Source of the DNA: JAXGZG01 sp040771825
GTDB taxonomy: Bacteria > Bacillota > Sulfobacillia > Fermentithermobacillales > Fermentithermobacillaceae
Assembly (NCBI GenBank): GCA_040771825.1
Contig: JAXGZG010000003.1
Span: forward strand, 310,001 to 374,000
Reading direction: 5' to 3'
Length of the DNA: 64,000 bases
The position numbers were made by a program, and so were the translations under genes. Positions 56,501 through 63,484 of the stretch are shown piece by piece. Each line of letters begins with the position of its first letter. Position 1 is the stretch's first letter. The notes beneath the pieces were generated by a model. That model saw nothing but the letters and a program-made list of their open reading frames with translations. It did no database searches and had not been told where the DNA came from.

Positions 56501-56908
56501 GTCAGTGACCGCTATGCCGGTCGGGATTTCGGGCTCGCTAGGCTCCGGGTCCTTGCCAAGCGGCTGATACTTGGCAATCGGGAGGGGATCCTCTATCTCT
56601 ATCAGTATGTCATTCTTACCTGCGGCAGTGGAGTATGTATATTCGGTCTCGCTCAACCTTGCGTACGCCGGCGCGTATAAAATGCGGGCTGTGGCTCGTC
56701 CCGCCGTTCCGCCCAAGCGATAGACAGTTATCCTATGGGACTCGCCTCCCTCCTCCACGGTCACTTGGCTATTGGAGAAAGCGAAGGTCCCGTAAGGAAA
56801 AGCTTCTTCCCAAGACGCATCGATGGTCACCTGTGTGCCATCCTTATCGGTTATGGTGAGGTTTCCGTCAGGTCGGTTTGCGAAGTAAGCAAGGGCCTCC
56901 CGAGGCAA
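44528..56908 (-). CDS. Giant SLH/Calx-beta surface protein
   Basis: At least 4126 residues (~440 kDa). The coordinates give the main frame from its first usable codon, TTG 56908; the authentic start probably lies at ATG 56970 in another frame (separate entry). Calx-beta-like modules lie at ~40-115 and ~300-420 (GTDYSYAEGTIVFFADFDE), with many beta-sandwich segments after them. A Tyr/Ala-rich helical coiled region lies at ~2000-2075 (AYDAAYNAYVAWKDYFSLL) and another at ~3680-3760. Three SLH motifs form the C-terminus (~3940-4120; HWAQRYIDFITAREL, TREQMCTMLVRYL, TRAQVAAIYMRL). No enzyme motif was seen. It would be an S-layer-attached adhesin or structural fibre. Confidence 0.85.
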   Translation of the reverse strand: MPREALAYFANRPDGNLTITDKDGTQVTIDASWEEAFPYGTFAFSNSQVTVEEGGESHRITVYRLGGTAGRATARILYAPAYARLSETEYTYSTAAGKNDILIEIEDPLPIAKYQPLGKDPEPSEPEIPTGIAVTDNGDGTHTLTLDVETAEKYQWYAWNSGIWDIVKGASARDFVVDSQHRPGDTYDYMCAYTVDGQTYGSNSAAGDVYVQPQEDLGEYISESDYAELLLQVPEQTFSVLPMHSPDEFAAYAFDLTFAHGEWAKEIILTAPENNAAEPDKFGTFTIAGCLGGSLYDAANTLVMQIVDSSAPGSTQVGFVAPFVRGDKSQGTAHITVERTGDTSYPVSFNWRTADGTALAGTDYSYAEGTIVFFADFDEIDIEIPLIDDGKVSTEDKYFTVELSNLLGGGEGLAGFSQEEAIISLYNSGKGQSSPNLATELYDAESVDVSGSVVERKTGLLGPEVVAVGTQVPEEIGTGGIAGTIIEPSDEGELAPLSHEFGRLTFTRNGVPDYNGKYWRDWLAQDDPYNYLSGYDINGLGRAGWLDYYGPAPRAIDGTRTFGVYSQVRSFSELIVANMPQRFSEYRYDFRGQHRMNYGKNYVLWPEMNVFFPTFSTSIHPTDTQYPADKMDHYYYMRLDGNHAGTVPLSITSSQPHGVFDLMLKEFGCKGYKPAKSGETYSTEGYAEASLRYLAFKRRLMSGNMNLRVYTANDDNVVYENGLPSNVTVVPPDSALYSRLKPMVSIKEGQGGVDAYGRLYVGSTLQVSTAGSASFKHAQTSSLGASVYLTRRNSDGSETVVAQGRAGSNADVLDLQLLWKGITDSDLISDYVINVVLDRIQDIVLELQPSVPRLEDGITIDPNRIPEAYGMFLASNNGSGIAIKRAAVYAVNNTVGGSTGDVVQSVKFRAESQNGALKPVSEIERTGTEVVLTRGARNLYSVNFNLSPDDLILFEGSTYKGNETIQIPIAALSRSTLSFKYYNKDYLTAQSVMTASISDVCVYLDGNGNGKLDGYFDKDLKVFIVDDSQDQTIGYFKPGVYEEAMFAPVPVWRDGRITGYRDYLVGIEYSMTPRCLVVPPGGTEGDRAQVLTALTTGATNPRTLSREQRDYRYVKSGALAIRKGQEDTLEPYSADNHLMYGAEAEALSMVYFSAGGDHNPPKRSTDPEAPYYAWNPDFRGSLMYDFENPEPVTIPEHVAGSNVQIAKTVAVTKVGSRYVYTYEDGGLGKLNGYLGSLTGLDTFALAVQQQPTGAGGTLMDTEALMLAKKTPVPESFERAEISLFPSGDHLAQMKPGASTPDGGGGSNDKGDYGEFGIDSGMKLPSIEIGLSDYITIILDGTDIGFAIGMPLGGFEQKREGSWSEAEFSNPKTANEENVEKFRNFFTGKWGSLLSDDSLKAAQAEKANPSGPEKDGQKQIDPGEMSSSDFSVSFSMALGFTFSYSQVTNKYHFAKFAITVAGALEYRYQYRFTPVPIVYVYVKAGVSVELSTGLKVVQNVVESVAGKLNLGNFTVDRDARPKGNWEMTSGGAIAGASGATLEFGASSKIYNVYFSGKILVEIWDKDLDGGAGGWSSGGYINSTDAGKPAMIILANQTGYTLSPQIPVRFTSLQDGTAISSIIPIEKAQADTYWNGMRIAPSAFLEVGAGVGVELLKFEIFAKLALSLAMSLGEYDEVEERYRPFTFDEFELTLGIGFRVVALFFNIEKEAIQYILNYERNRGGSGEAPWMHGYSSLGYFGEMFPLEDGDSTPVTVSLPKSNYATQRVYGPAVDGEIGPLAYDSTGAPFQISGYNSSGDAFTLADGLSTGYTYQVVTVGGQNYLFYTVSRPDSEITSTVDSSMLVMSKIQVTDTGGTNYGLVHPVAGEPGDYIPVDVNAAGGDDGTGDLEFKAWADGNGKIRVIWTSYAGKTTEPSEPDSSVYPVPVGTDGKTSMDAGNYGDTVLFPVPDAPAEVDRPDGPLTEPTEVAEPSQPEITSEPNVKDYYVDDGETETPVDPYKTLEEAKQAYDAAVLLYQAWEAYRGYVSALEAYQQNATEWALYNQYLVDKAAYDAAYNAYVAWKDYFSLLDNYVRTLMAVSAKNTVVKTASFDTSDTGAAAFTAATIIGGDGHKGGTVGHVFLPEGAGDGGVLFYASTDHFTDGGDAANARYKDYIKSLYGDEESASYKNVGAFLVEYQKTQNTLYGQKSYINIVSSDSEGNLTTTTVSLTTDGATPRRIENLEMAEVAGVYYLAYTTVEESYATNTMDKADLRYIRRLFLRTVTANPSTGEVALSDPYLLRTLVNFDRTNDQDGVYSGTSRTAAYQDPYFANLQFLTAKLGDLDGVVEEFESLEVANQTFLLFEMNGNTYVIPEADLGTIALGDGAGKHYGRIIPFFTKEMYRSRFRDPDGNYLEEEASTAGYTDVAIGADSDGNIAAVYTAMVPGSTNNAIYITKYYTYDEAVGETVVTKAGWSTGQILAMKDMQVYEDSVTYGWDAATTEAAYLQGITGDPATTKASQFRFGNLQFALGTDGDALVLAEGIETMLMSKTYTHITTGEKVTSVVPAKASEVGFYAVAFGQGQQAIGQSNIRLTEGSFKAGKYVKASVSFDNVGDTRIRGSETEPITVQLIHHSVGADDVIATWEVIKSIVPGQEVSLVGLAEMKRDAKDGDYFYFTIAEDPTYAGLGSLSPHNEPEATESISAGAPDSLGPLNTLGGGTFFAQSTITGDTASPNYPIGRYIVQALPDLGFEYTDIESVGVTPQGDTILTADFYVSNRGAAKAYDVFAQFSYQKGVDENGDPTFAALDLTGSQFEIFNQTAISDFGTLGDADLRNGVLRLVSTENQSDGDDIDVGFGREVSGTFYAPPANYYVDPATGTKLLKIRVEVFSSLDQTGFNLLDGLYTASGPTGHAEVYSLDNEDQVKMGHKTYFSTAQKIAIPMGNTLLLPITIETTREGAPVITVSEHRNHDIEGDIPDSLGVLYYDPDIKCVVIVPSCEGNGVIRVSDTMTGYSADIAFTVTEATMGINIFDDNDMFTFYNKDDTEYDPDKSDNDWSFIEAPEWGLDGEAPYLSNLSRGNKGAYFKFDTVASEIDFYFGGEISVDSTYPEFSRVTGLNSSGGNNPADARKVQFGDNKDFFAHTVTVTVTSQTPTVLDKYVETYASPEPPKPAKDAISPQIYWSRSFPDIASIEAGTETVSITCYVVDDNGVASLTLNGETPTPTKSGDNRFWQFDWNVSENGAYTVQAKDISGNTTSITVNVGWFNVQTTGGAIATAPALNAGFKVYAKGATDGTVWGGGVIPKDSTIELEYVTDSDATAKIERFVYTYDLDDPTKVVSAGFAETSSRITQNGVYRVTATLLDGTWSSRILNMTGVDTSLPVASLSETIITLDGVETPALAYSVTKDPASAASLVSASINGASLSGVSGRRIVGTWLPPGGKLYNGEYTLAAEDTGGNMGTATAVVAGIKVDGSNALTVTGAYNQARDNGAIAVDPLKAIGGKYVVLSPQNEYYGSYQYAMVSSGEAFAQKDTESMTPGELAAYDAEMREYFAGLVWEDLTRGAPPARLEGLTPGDYVVYIRDQMEPEAVSLIYEDQVTVADEAISFTTVVGKASYPTADDGSITVTASGGKGGNETYQFAILEMEGADLVPVDSPDLVWLEADNALLSQARATFGGLVRGTYQVAVRGMYGVTAEQLVLLCRAREAVKNASLDYDLALAQAEDLEEAKSAYDAAQSALDADTTGDPDGELAAARDTAQSDLFRLMRGILGREVTLSDYSLASEDAWERSRQALTARASAEADYDTRMAAAESSVTAAYSSDATLWDNACTSSVTVGYYSQEEPDTTPPFTYDSLGRAIFRMTGTPPVLTLFDQILIRNENLSKDVILSGHGLTIMIPAGAMGQGDNLNNLIPDLQGVGSGASWVVVYTDDHGIDRMVPWSQVGETGVTFIAAVMGRYKVVSNPKTFGDTAGHWAQRYIDFITARELFLGTGDGMFSPDIPMTRAMFVTVLGRLVGVDESQFPGQVYDDVPAGTWYSAFVRWASENGIVEGYGDGRFGPNDPVTREQMCTMLVRYLKKQGITLAENESVRFADGAEISRWAVDAVALCQKIGLVEGIGENRFSPAGMATRAQVAAIYMRLILGVISSR

Positions 56909-56970
56909 TGTCGAGAAACCATCACGAACAGAAGCAGGAAACTCACTGTCTTCACAAATTTGCGGTTCAT
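56905..56970 (-). other. Out-of-frame signal peptide of the giant surface protein
   Basis: ATG 56970, with GGAAG seven bases upstream, encodes MNRKFVKTVSFLLLFVMVS, a textbook n-region plus hydrophobic core. The main frame then supplies TLPREALAYFA, whose ALA would be a signal peptidase site. The two frames differ (62 bases between ATG 56970 and TTG 56908), so about one base must be gained or two lost near 56912-56920. Either the gene is disrupted, the sequence has an indel error, or a frameshift is used. Confidence 0.7.
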
Positions 56971-57072
56971 TTCGACACTTCCGAGGGCTCTGCGATTCTA
57001 GGCTGCTGCAACTATGTCGGGCAGTGAATGGGTCCTAGGCCGGTTTTCTGAAGTGTGGCCAAAAATCCTTCA

Positions 57073-58341
57073 TCATAAGATTCTCATTACTATCATTAGC
57101 GCAAATTCGTATTTTTGGTAGTGACTTTTCATCTCGAAAAAGTCACGTCTTCGGGCCAGTGTAGGAAGACGTAATTCGATAGTTCGTCCCGGCTGGATAT
57201 GCGTTTTTGAGTAAATATCCTGCATGATGTTCTTGAGCCTTCCTACCGAAATGGAATACCGCTCCGCGATTCTTGCGTAAGGAACTCGCTGTGCCACAAG
57301 CGAAGCCAGATGGTATTCCCGCAGAGACAGTATGAGGGTGATGTTGTCCTTCCTGAATTGGTTGTGAAAGGCGATCCAGTTCTTCCATGTGCGGTTCCAT
57401 TGTTCAATGACGGCGTCGTAGTAGCCGGGAAACTCTTGCAGAAGACACTGCTCCATCAGGCCGCCAAGGGCGGTCACCAGTTCCGAAAACGGCGTGACAA
57501 AACCGTGGGGCAGGGCGGTACCCATAATATCCAGCAACCAGCGCCTAGCCTCTCCATGGCGCCGGAGATGGCGGCAGGCCACGGCGCACATCAGCCGCAG
57601 GTAAATATCGTAGTGCGTGAGTCCCTCCTGCGACGAACCAAGGGACAACGCGGTTTGGGCTACAGCAAGCATGGCCTCAAACCTGCCCGTACAGTGGAAG
57701 TATTTCGCCCTCAGGTACAGGGCATTCGGCCTCACAGAAGGCGGAAGGGCGCTCAAGTCTCCCGCCTTGAGCCAGTTGGGTGCCACGTCCGGGGCAACGA
57801 CGCTAACTGCGACGGCTGCAAGCGACATCTCCGCGACGGCGGATACATGGCTGCCCTTGCCGGATTTCACCCAACTCCTCAGATAAGCGTCGATCTCAGT
57901 GTAAGTCCGGTAATCTCCTGTGCTGATGGCCGCCGCAATAGCCGCCGGGCAAGAGCGCAGCCTCGCCACCGTCTCTTTAACTTTGTGGAAAGCAGGAAGC
58001 GCGGGTCCGGCTGAAACGACCCGAAAGATAGGCGTTTCGCCCCGCCATATGGGCGATACCGCAGCGCCTGTCGCCCGCCAGCGGCGTCGAAGGGAATCGC
58101 GTTTAAGCCGTAGGTATGGCACTGTTGTAGCAAAGACCACGCAAGCCCATGGCAAAAGTGTCTTTCGGGACAGATTCCGTTCTTTGCGCAAATCCATGGG
58201 TTTTTCCGCATGAACCGGAATCATCCACGACCTTCCGTATTTCTTTGCGTGCGGTATGCGCTTATCAGCCAGAAGCCGCTGAACCTGTCTGAGAGAGACG
58301 CCCCAGCATTCAGAAGCTTCTGCTGTCGACATGTACTCCAT
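57073..58341 (-). CDS. Regulator with N-terminal excisionase-type HTH and C-terminal LuxR-like HTH
   Basis: 422 residues from ATG 58341 (58332 is close behind). The N-terminus MSTAEASECWGVSLRQVQRL and ADKRIPHAKKYGRSWMIPVH is an excisionase/MerR-like DNA-binding unit. A helical middle follows (TGDYRTYTEIDAYLRSWVK; HCTGRFEAMLAVAQTALSLG) of TPR type. The C-terminal RVPYARIAERYSISVGRLKN, IMQDIYSKTHI is a LuxR-type HTH. Proteins of this make-up occur in Actinobacteria and Clostridia. It is co-directional with and ~100 bp upstream of the surface genes, so it may control them. Confidence 0.75.
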   Translation of the reverse strand: MEYMSTAEASECWGVSLRQVQRLLADKRIPHAKKYGRSWMIPVHAEKPMDLRKERNLSRKTLLPWACVVFATTVPYLRLKRDSLRRRWRATGAAVSPIWRGETPIFRVVSAGPALPAFHKVKETVARLRSCPAAIAAAISTGDYRTYTEIDAYLRSWVKSGKGSHVSAVAEMSLAAVAVSVVAPDVAPNWLKAGDLSALPPSVRPNALYLRAKYFHCTGRFEAMLAVAQTALSLGSSQEGLTHYDIYLRLMCAVACRHLRRHGEARRWLLDIMGTALPHGFVTPFSELVTALGGLMEQCLLQEFPGYYDAVIEQWNRTWKNWIAFHNQFRKDNITLILSLREYHLASLVAQRVPYARIAERYSISVGRLKNIMQDIYSKTHIQPGRTIELRLPTLARRRDFFEMKSHYQKYEFALMIVMRIL

Positions 58342-58476
58342 TCCCAACCGCCCTCTTGCTACAAAATGACAATCTAAATGTAGTCGTTTGAGCGACGTGT
58401 TGCAAACCAAAACATGCAATAGAGTCTGTCAAGTAGATGTGGGTGAGAAGCCACGTTCCCTAAGCACTTGGAAAAT

Positions 58477-59975
58477 TTAGGTCACCGGAATCCCTTGATT
58501 CGCAATGTTGTTGAACAGGCGGGACAGTCCCCCGGAAGCCGTTGTGTCGGCCTGCATAACCGGGGTCTTTGCCTTGGTGACACCCGTTATCCCTTCTGCA
58601 ACTTGGTGGGCCACAGCTGAAGCCTTCTTATGATCTTAGTGCTGTCCAGCACCGTGCACCCTGCTCACGTGTTGGGAATACCGGTCAAGTTTGCCCTCAT
58701 ACTTGATTAACGAACAGGTTATCGCTTTAAGCCCCGCCACGCCCCAACTCTGACCTCGTTTCTTGAGCCTGTTAGAAAACTTGTCCACGTTCGATTCGGC
58801 CGAGCCCATCCCGCGCATCTCGTTTGTGTCGTAACCAAGCCCTTTGAGTCTGACCCTGTAATCTATGTAGGCTTCCGGCATCTTTTTGATACTCCTGCCA
58901 AATCGTCTTACGTGTTTGAAGGCCGCGCTAAGTCGTCGATATTGCCCTCCATCTTCCTCCTGGCGCCTGCAAGTCCTCTAAGCAGGGCATCAATGTCGTT
59001 TCTATCGAACGCCCCGAGGCACACGCCAAGTTCGCCGGTCTCGCACAAAAGCCGTCTGAGATCACGCTTAACATGGAAGCGATCCACCTGATAAATGGCT
59101 TTGGGGAAATAATCGACGCCTGCTCTAACTAACTCGCCCTATCGCCGTTAATCACCACCATGACGTTCTCGTCTATGTCATAACGGCTGTAAAGGTGACG
59201 ACTTGGCTCTTCCCAGAAATCTTTGGAATCTAGGTCAAGATAGTGGGTTTTGTTCAACAACTCATATTCATTGCTGCCAGGAGCTCTGGCCCGCCATCCT
59301 TCGTGGCTGACCACCATCTTCGTTTCCCTGCTTTTCTTCCTCTCCCTTTGCATTGAACACCAGTAACCGTCGGCTTCAACAAAAAGAACTGGGACTTTCT
59401 TTGTCCCTTGGGCCTTTTCGCGCTTCTCTTCCTCCTCTTTGTCTATCAATTCGCCCAAACGCAGGATTAGCTGCCTTATTGCTTCATGACTGACCACCTG
59501 GTGGCCGTAAAGGCGCTTAAGGCTTTCCTTGGCCGCACGGTAAGAAGGCCCCAACACCGCCTGCATCGCAGCCGCAAGGGCAAGACCGGGGCTTACCCTG
59601 CCTACTTCAATGCCCAAAGCCTCATCAAGAAGGCAAACGTATTTCCCCTTCTCTTTGTCCAGATAGTACCGCCGTCGGTATCTAACGTCACCCATCAGCG
59701 TCGCCACACACCCAGAACGAATATCCTTGACCTCGTAACGCCCCTTTTCCCTGTTCTCAAATATCGCTTCATCCAACTCCGGCCAGAACTTGGCATATTA
59801 CCCCGCAAAACGTCTCCCGCATTTTTTGGAATACGCCCAACTCTAAATCCTGAAGGAAAATCCCAATGTCTGTCGAAGCTCCGCACTGCGAGAAGCCCCC
59901 TTTGTGTTTGGCCTGCAAACTTAACACTTCGGGATTCATGGCTTCTCGCCTTCTTTTTCCCTCAACTACCCACAA
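58477..59975 (-). pseudogene. Decayed ISLre2-family (UPF0236) transposase
   Basis: Pieces of one transposase occur in several frames on the minus strand. The N-terminus (DLELGVFQKMRETF) is at ~59830-59975. The largest piece (59129-59776) has VRYRRRYYLDKEKGKYVCLL, PSYRAAKESLKRLYGHQVVS, VLFVEADGYWCSMQRERKK and ends at VINGDRAS. A frame-shifted piece with YFPKAIYQVDRFHVKRDL follows near 59030-59110, and NEMRGMGSAESNVDKFSNRL at 58636-58881. An in-frame stop then separates the tail (GLSRLFNNIANQGIPVT). At least two frameshifts and stops make it inactive. No terminal repeats were located. Confidence 0.85.
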
Positions 59976-60060
59976 AGATCTTACTCATACCATGCAATAC
60001 TACTTGGCCACCCTCTACCTAATGGAGCCCCAACCAACTCCCAACACGAACCACTCTCGA

Positions 60061-60615
60061 TCAAGAGCGACATCCTCTCATCATGACAGTGTTGCCATAC
60101 GCTGCGCCAAAGGCCGCCATCATGATCCAACGTCCGAAAGCCGAAACCCACTGCCCGGCGCCTTTGCGGCTCCTCAGGTTGAAAAGGAAATAGGCCACCG
60201 TGGCAACAGTGCCGACCACCAAGATGACGTTGTTCACAGAATTCAGAGGGACCATAGTACCCTGGATTTGCTTAACGAGACTGGCGTCCACAGACCCCCT
60301 GATCGCCAGCAGCCAAGCCGTCCCCATAGTGAATCCCAAGGGAATCCTGCTAAGCCACGAGAGCCTCGGCACAAAACGGGCGTAGAGCAGAGCTCCCCCT
60401 ATGAGCGGGAAGAGAAGAGATAGATCTCCTCCGACCACTAAAGGCCCAACACCATTCTGAACGATGCCAAAGTAAGCCACTGTCATGGCGTGAGCCGCCG
60501 AAAGTCCGATGAAGAGGTGCTCCACCACTTGGAAAACCATGTTCTGCTTGTACAAATACGACCAAACCGCAACGGTCAGCAGACCGGCGATTGCCACTCC
60601 TGGATTTGGTTTCAC
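60061..60615 (-). CDS. Polytopic membrane protein, last gene of uncharacterised operon
   Basis: 184 residues, about five membrane spans (AIAGLLTVAVWSYLY; VGGDLSLLFPLIGGALLYA; VNNVILVVGTVATVAYFLF). A conserved-looking VEHLFIGLSAAHAMTVAYFG helix is near residue 31. Not recognised from any characterised family. It follows the preceding membrane gene by 95 bp on the same strand, and its partners suggest it is one subunit of a membrane complex. Confidence 0.7.
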   Translation of the reverse strand: MKPNPGVAIAGLLTVAVWSYLYKQNMVFQVVEHLFIGLSAAHAMTVAYFGIVQNGVGPLVVGGDLSLLFPLIGGALLYARFVPRLSWLSRIPLGFTMGTAWLLAIRGSVDASLVKQIQGTMVPLNSVNNVILVVGTVATVAYFLFNLRSRKGAGQWVSAFGRWIMMAAFGAAYGNTVMMRGCRS

Positions 60616-60710
60616 TTGTGATCACTTCCTCAATATGACTATCCTCACCCGGCTTTAGCGCGACTGAGCCGCTCTTCCCGCAAGGCTGCGTTGGGCGGCT
60701 TCTCCCGCAA

Positions 60711-61529
60711 TCATCGTGCCTGGTTTTGGCGACGTCGCCCCATTACCCAGGACACGTTTCCGACCAATATAAAGACCACAATGGCCGCATGGGACAACGA
60801 CTGCGCATCCATACCCGAGAGGGCCTGGCCTGGGTTCTTGGATGCCATCTCATACTCTGCCGCTCCCCGAAGTCCACCCAACAGGCCCGACAGCTGGCCG
60901 GTCCCCAGATATGGCATGAGGTAGGGAACGGTGACTCCCGACGCCCCTGCTATCACCGGCACACCCTTTGGCTGAACCTGTTGCAGGTAGTAAATGCAGG
61001 TGTCTCCTGTGTTGAAATCTACGAGCATGTCGAAGTCGCTTATTGACTGAACGCCCTTCATGATCTCAAGTCCCCAGACAGAATTGCCCTGGAGATCTGT
61101 AGAAAATGCGTGCTTGATATCTTGAGCCATGGCCGCGATAGCCGTCTGTTGGCCAGGCATGAACGGAAGTATGAGGTAGTCTTGACCGTATTGGTATGCG
61201 TACTCTCCCGACAGCGCGTTCATAGCCTGACTAGCGTACATAGACGCCTCTACGGTCAGATTGACCCACACCAATCTCGCTTTCCTGGACATGAGGTGGC
61301 GGAGCATGGCCATCATCTGAGGAAGTACTTCGGCATCGGAGCTAGGAGAGAAACTGGGTGATACAATCACCGTTGCTCCTCTGGGCAAGTTCTCAACAAA
61401 AGCGTATGTCGCCTTCGTCCCTTCTCCCACTGTTATTGGAAGACCAAGGGGGCGGAAGAGCGGCAAGAGCACCGCAAGGAACACCGATAGGTAGACCCAC
61501 CTTGTATCCAAATTGGCTAGTTTGACCAT
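60711..61529 (-). CDS. Membrane-anchored alpha/beta protein of uncharacterised operon
   Basis: 272 residues from ATG 61529 (AGGGGGTGGG upstream; a GTG at 61538 is an alternative). One membrane helix at each end (WVYLSVFLAVLLPLF and AAIVVFILVGNVSWVMG) encloses a soluble alpha/beta domain with strand-helix alternation: RGATVIVSPSFSPS, KARLVWVNLTVEASMYASQA and VPVIAGASGVTVPYLMPYL. The arrangement parallels the first gene of the operon, so the two may be distant relatives. Family not recognised. Confidence 0.7.
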   Translation of the reverse strand: MVKLANLDTRWVYLSVFLAVLLPLFRPLGLPITVGEGTKATYAFVENLPRGATVIVSPSFSPSSDAEVLPQMMAMLRHLMSRKARLVWVNLTVEASMYASQAMNALSGEYAYQYGQDYLILPFMPGQQTAIAAMAQDIKHAFSTDLQGNSVWGLEIMKGVQSISDFDMLVDFNTGDTCIYYLQQVQPKGVPVIAGASGVTVPYLMPYLGTGQLSGLLGGLRGAAEYEMASKNPGQALSGMDAQSLSHAAIVVFILVGNVSWVMGRRRQNQAR

Positions 61530-61541
61530 ATCGCCCACCCC

Positions 61542-62162
61542 CTACGCCGAAAGGCCGATGCTGCCACGATCTAGGCCGAGAATAATCCGGAGACTTACGG
61601 TTATGGCGCCTAGGGCTCCGCCGATGGTGATACCCCGCATTCCGGCTGTACCAGGTATCTTCATGAGCCAATCGGCAATATCGGGAAGTCTTGGGGAGAT
61701 TGCCTCGCCTATCCCGACTCGCCCTAGCATCACCATCACCGCGCAAATGATCAGTATTGCGCTGTCAAGACCTCTGGCCCGGAAAGACCGGTACGCTGCA
61801 GAAGCAATGAAGAAGGCGTTGAGGGCAAACATGGTCGATGACAGAGGGCTGTAGACATTCTGCCATACGAACGTGTATATTGGCGAGTCTTGAGTCTTTA
61901 TTACCCCCACCATGAACCAAGCTAGTAGCGAAACCACCAGCACAAGACTGAGACCCCAGTTAGGACGCTTTCCCTTTACGTTGGCGACATGGATTTTGAG
62001 TATGTTGGCGCCTCCCAAAGCCGTGGCGAAAGCCGCTATTAGAACCGACCAAGACAACAGTTGACTCGACGCCGACGAAACCGGCTTAAGGTCTACGAAA
62101 TAATCCAGAAGGACCACCATCCCCCCGGCAAAAGTGACTATCAAAGGCAACAGGGTTTTCAC
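61542..62162 (-). CDS. Polytopic membrane protein of uncharacterised operon
   Basis: 206 residues; GTG 62162 has GGAGGTAG upstream. Six or so membrane spans (LLPLIVTFAGGMVVLLDYF; WGLSLVLVVSLLAWFMVGV; SAILIICAVMVMLGRVGIG). It resembles the 184-residue protein two genes downstream in size and hydrophobicity. Its stop is 12 bases before the next start. Function unknown. Confidence 0.7.
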   Translation of the reverse strand: MKTLLPLIVTFAGGMVVLLDYFVDLKPVSSASSQLLSWSVLIAAFATALGGANILKIHVANVKGKRPNWGLSLVLVVSLLAWFMVGVIKTQDSPIYTFVWQNVYSPLSSTMFALNAFFIASAAYRSFRARGLDSAILIICAVMVMLGRVGIGEAISPRLPDIADWLMKIPGTAGMRGITIGGALGAITVSLRIILGLDRGSIGLSA

Positions 62163-62259
62163 AGTGATCTACCTCCAGTAAGGATTGATTCCACCTTCTG
62201 ACGCCGAATGACCGCGACAATCGCCCTAGAAGCAGCACCGCACGAGCAGGACACCCATC

Positions 62260-63024
62260 TTACAGCCCGCACAATTTGACCAGGGCATCCACCCCAAGCG
62301 TTGACATCAAGGCTCCCATCAATATGGCGGCTATGGCGAGCAGTTTCCCGCAGTCCTGCGCCATAACAGCCCCAATGCGGACAGGATTCTGGGTAAGGTA
62401 TGCCCCTGCGGCGAAAAGCTCCTCACCCACCAGCGTCTGATCACATGCAGCGACAAAAAACGGCAGTTGCGGAGTGCTCGCTGTACCGGCCACCTGAAAG
62501 GCCCCAATGCGGTTGCCGCACTCGGCTAGGAGCAAGGACTCAGCGAAGAAATAGCCCATCATTATGTTGGCGGCCACACGCTCGCGCTCCATAATTCCCC
62601 AGACCCCACTCACGTAGGCCTGCATCGTGTCGGAAAGATAACGGATGTTTCCTGATTTGAACGACTCGGGACGGCCTTCCATGGCGTATGCGTTTTTCAC
62701 GATGTTCTCAGTAACCGGTTGTACTACCGGCTGAGAGTTGGTGACTATGAGAGTGGCATCATACCTAGCGCACAGGCGCGCTACATAGTCCAGGACTGCA
62801 AGAGCGGCGAAGGTGTCGGCCACCATTCCCCCGCATCCTGTGGTGAAGTGTACAGGCCGCCCCATTTCGGTTGCCCTTCCGATAGCCTCGCCAATTGTAT
62901 TGAGACCGTCTATCCGCCTAATTGGAAGCACATTGCTCTCGCGAAATTTCCGGTAGTGGTACACGCCGGAGATGATGACAAGAAGAAGGACAAAGAGCTC
63001 GGAAAACTGCCCAGCGCGAAGCAT
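62260..63024 (-). CDS. DUF6754-like membrane protein, first gene of uncharacterised operon
   Basis: 254 residues from ATG 63024, which has GGAGG eight bases upstream; the frame to 63054 is less likely. An N-terminal helix (SELFVLLLVIISGVYHY), a soluble domain and a C-terminal hydrophobic helix are visible. The soluble part has HFTTGCGGMVADTFAALAVL, DATLIVTNSQPVVQPVTENI and YLTQNPVRIGAVMAQDCGKL; I recall such sequences under DUF6754, but cannot confirm it. The Rossmann-like pattern and a conserved Gly/Cys loop suggest ligand binding, not proven. It heads a four-gene minus-strand operon. Confidence 0.7.
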   Translation of the reverse strand: MLRAGQFSELFVLLLVIISGVYHYRKFRESNVLPIRRIDGLNTIGEAIGRATEMGRPVHFTTGCGGMVADTFAALAVLDYVARLCARYDATLIVTNSQPVVQPVTENIVKNAYAMEGRPESFKSGNIRYLSDTMQAYVSGVWGIMERERVAANIMMGYFFAESLLLAECGNRIGAFQVAGTASTPQLPFFVAACDQTLVGEELFAAGAYLTQNPVRIGAVMAQDCGKLLAIAAILMGALMSTLGVDALVKLCGL

Positions 63025-63484
63025 AGCAATACCTCCTGGTATGGGTGCAGTCATACGTTCAGTCAGATACTAGTTGGAAAGATAGGAACGCCTAAATAGC
63101 CTGGAGCCTAGCAATATTGAAATCCAGAATACGGAAGCGAAACGGGATTAGGCGTGATGACGGTGATAGCGGTGATGGCGGTGGGCGTGATCCCTGCTAT
63201 GGAGGTGGGAACAGGAGGAAATCGTGGTTAAAGAAGGTAGATAGGAGATCGCAAACATAGTGGAAGTCAAAGCGAGACATTGACACAAGAAGCCTAATGA
63301 CTGAAGCGAACTGCGACGCATCTACATCATTCCTTTCGCCGCTTTCCCAAGCCCACCCGAGAGACCAAGTGTCTACCTGAGCAAGGGACGGTAAATTGAA
63401 TAGATAGTACTGCCTATAGCAGAGCAATGTCAACAACGACATGGCGCAAGATCGGAAGATCGGAAGGCCAAATCTGAAGGCTGA

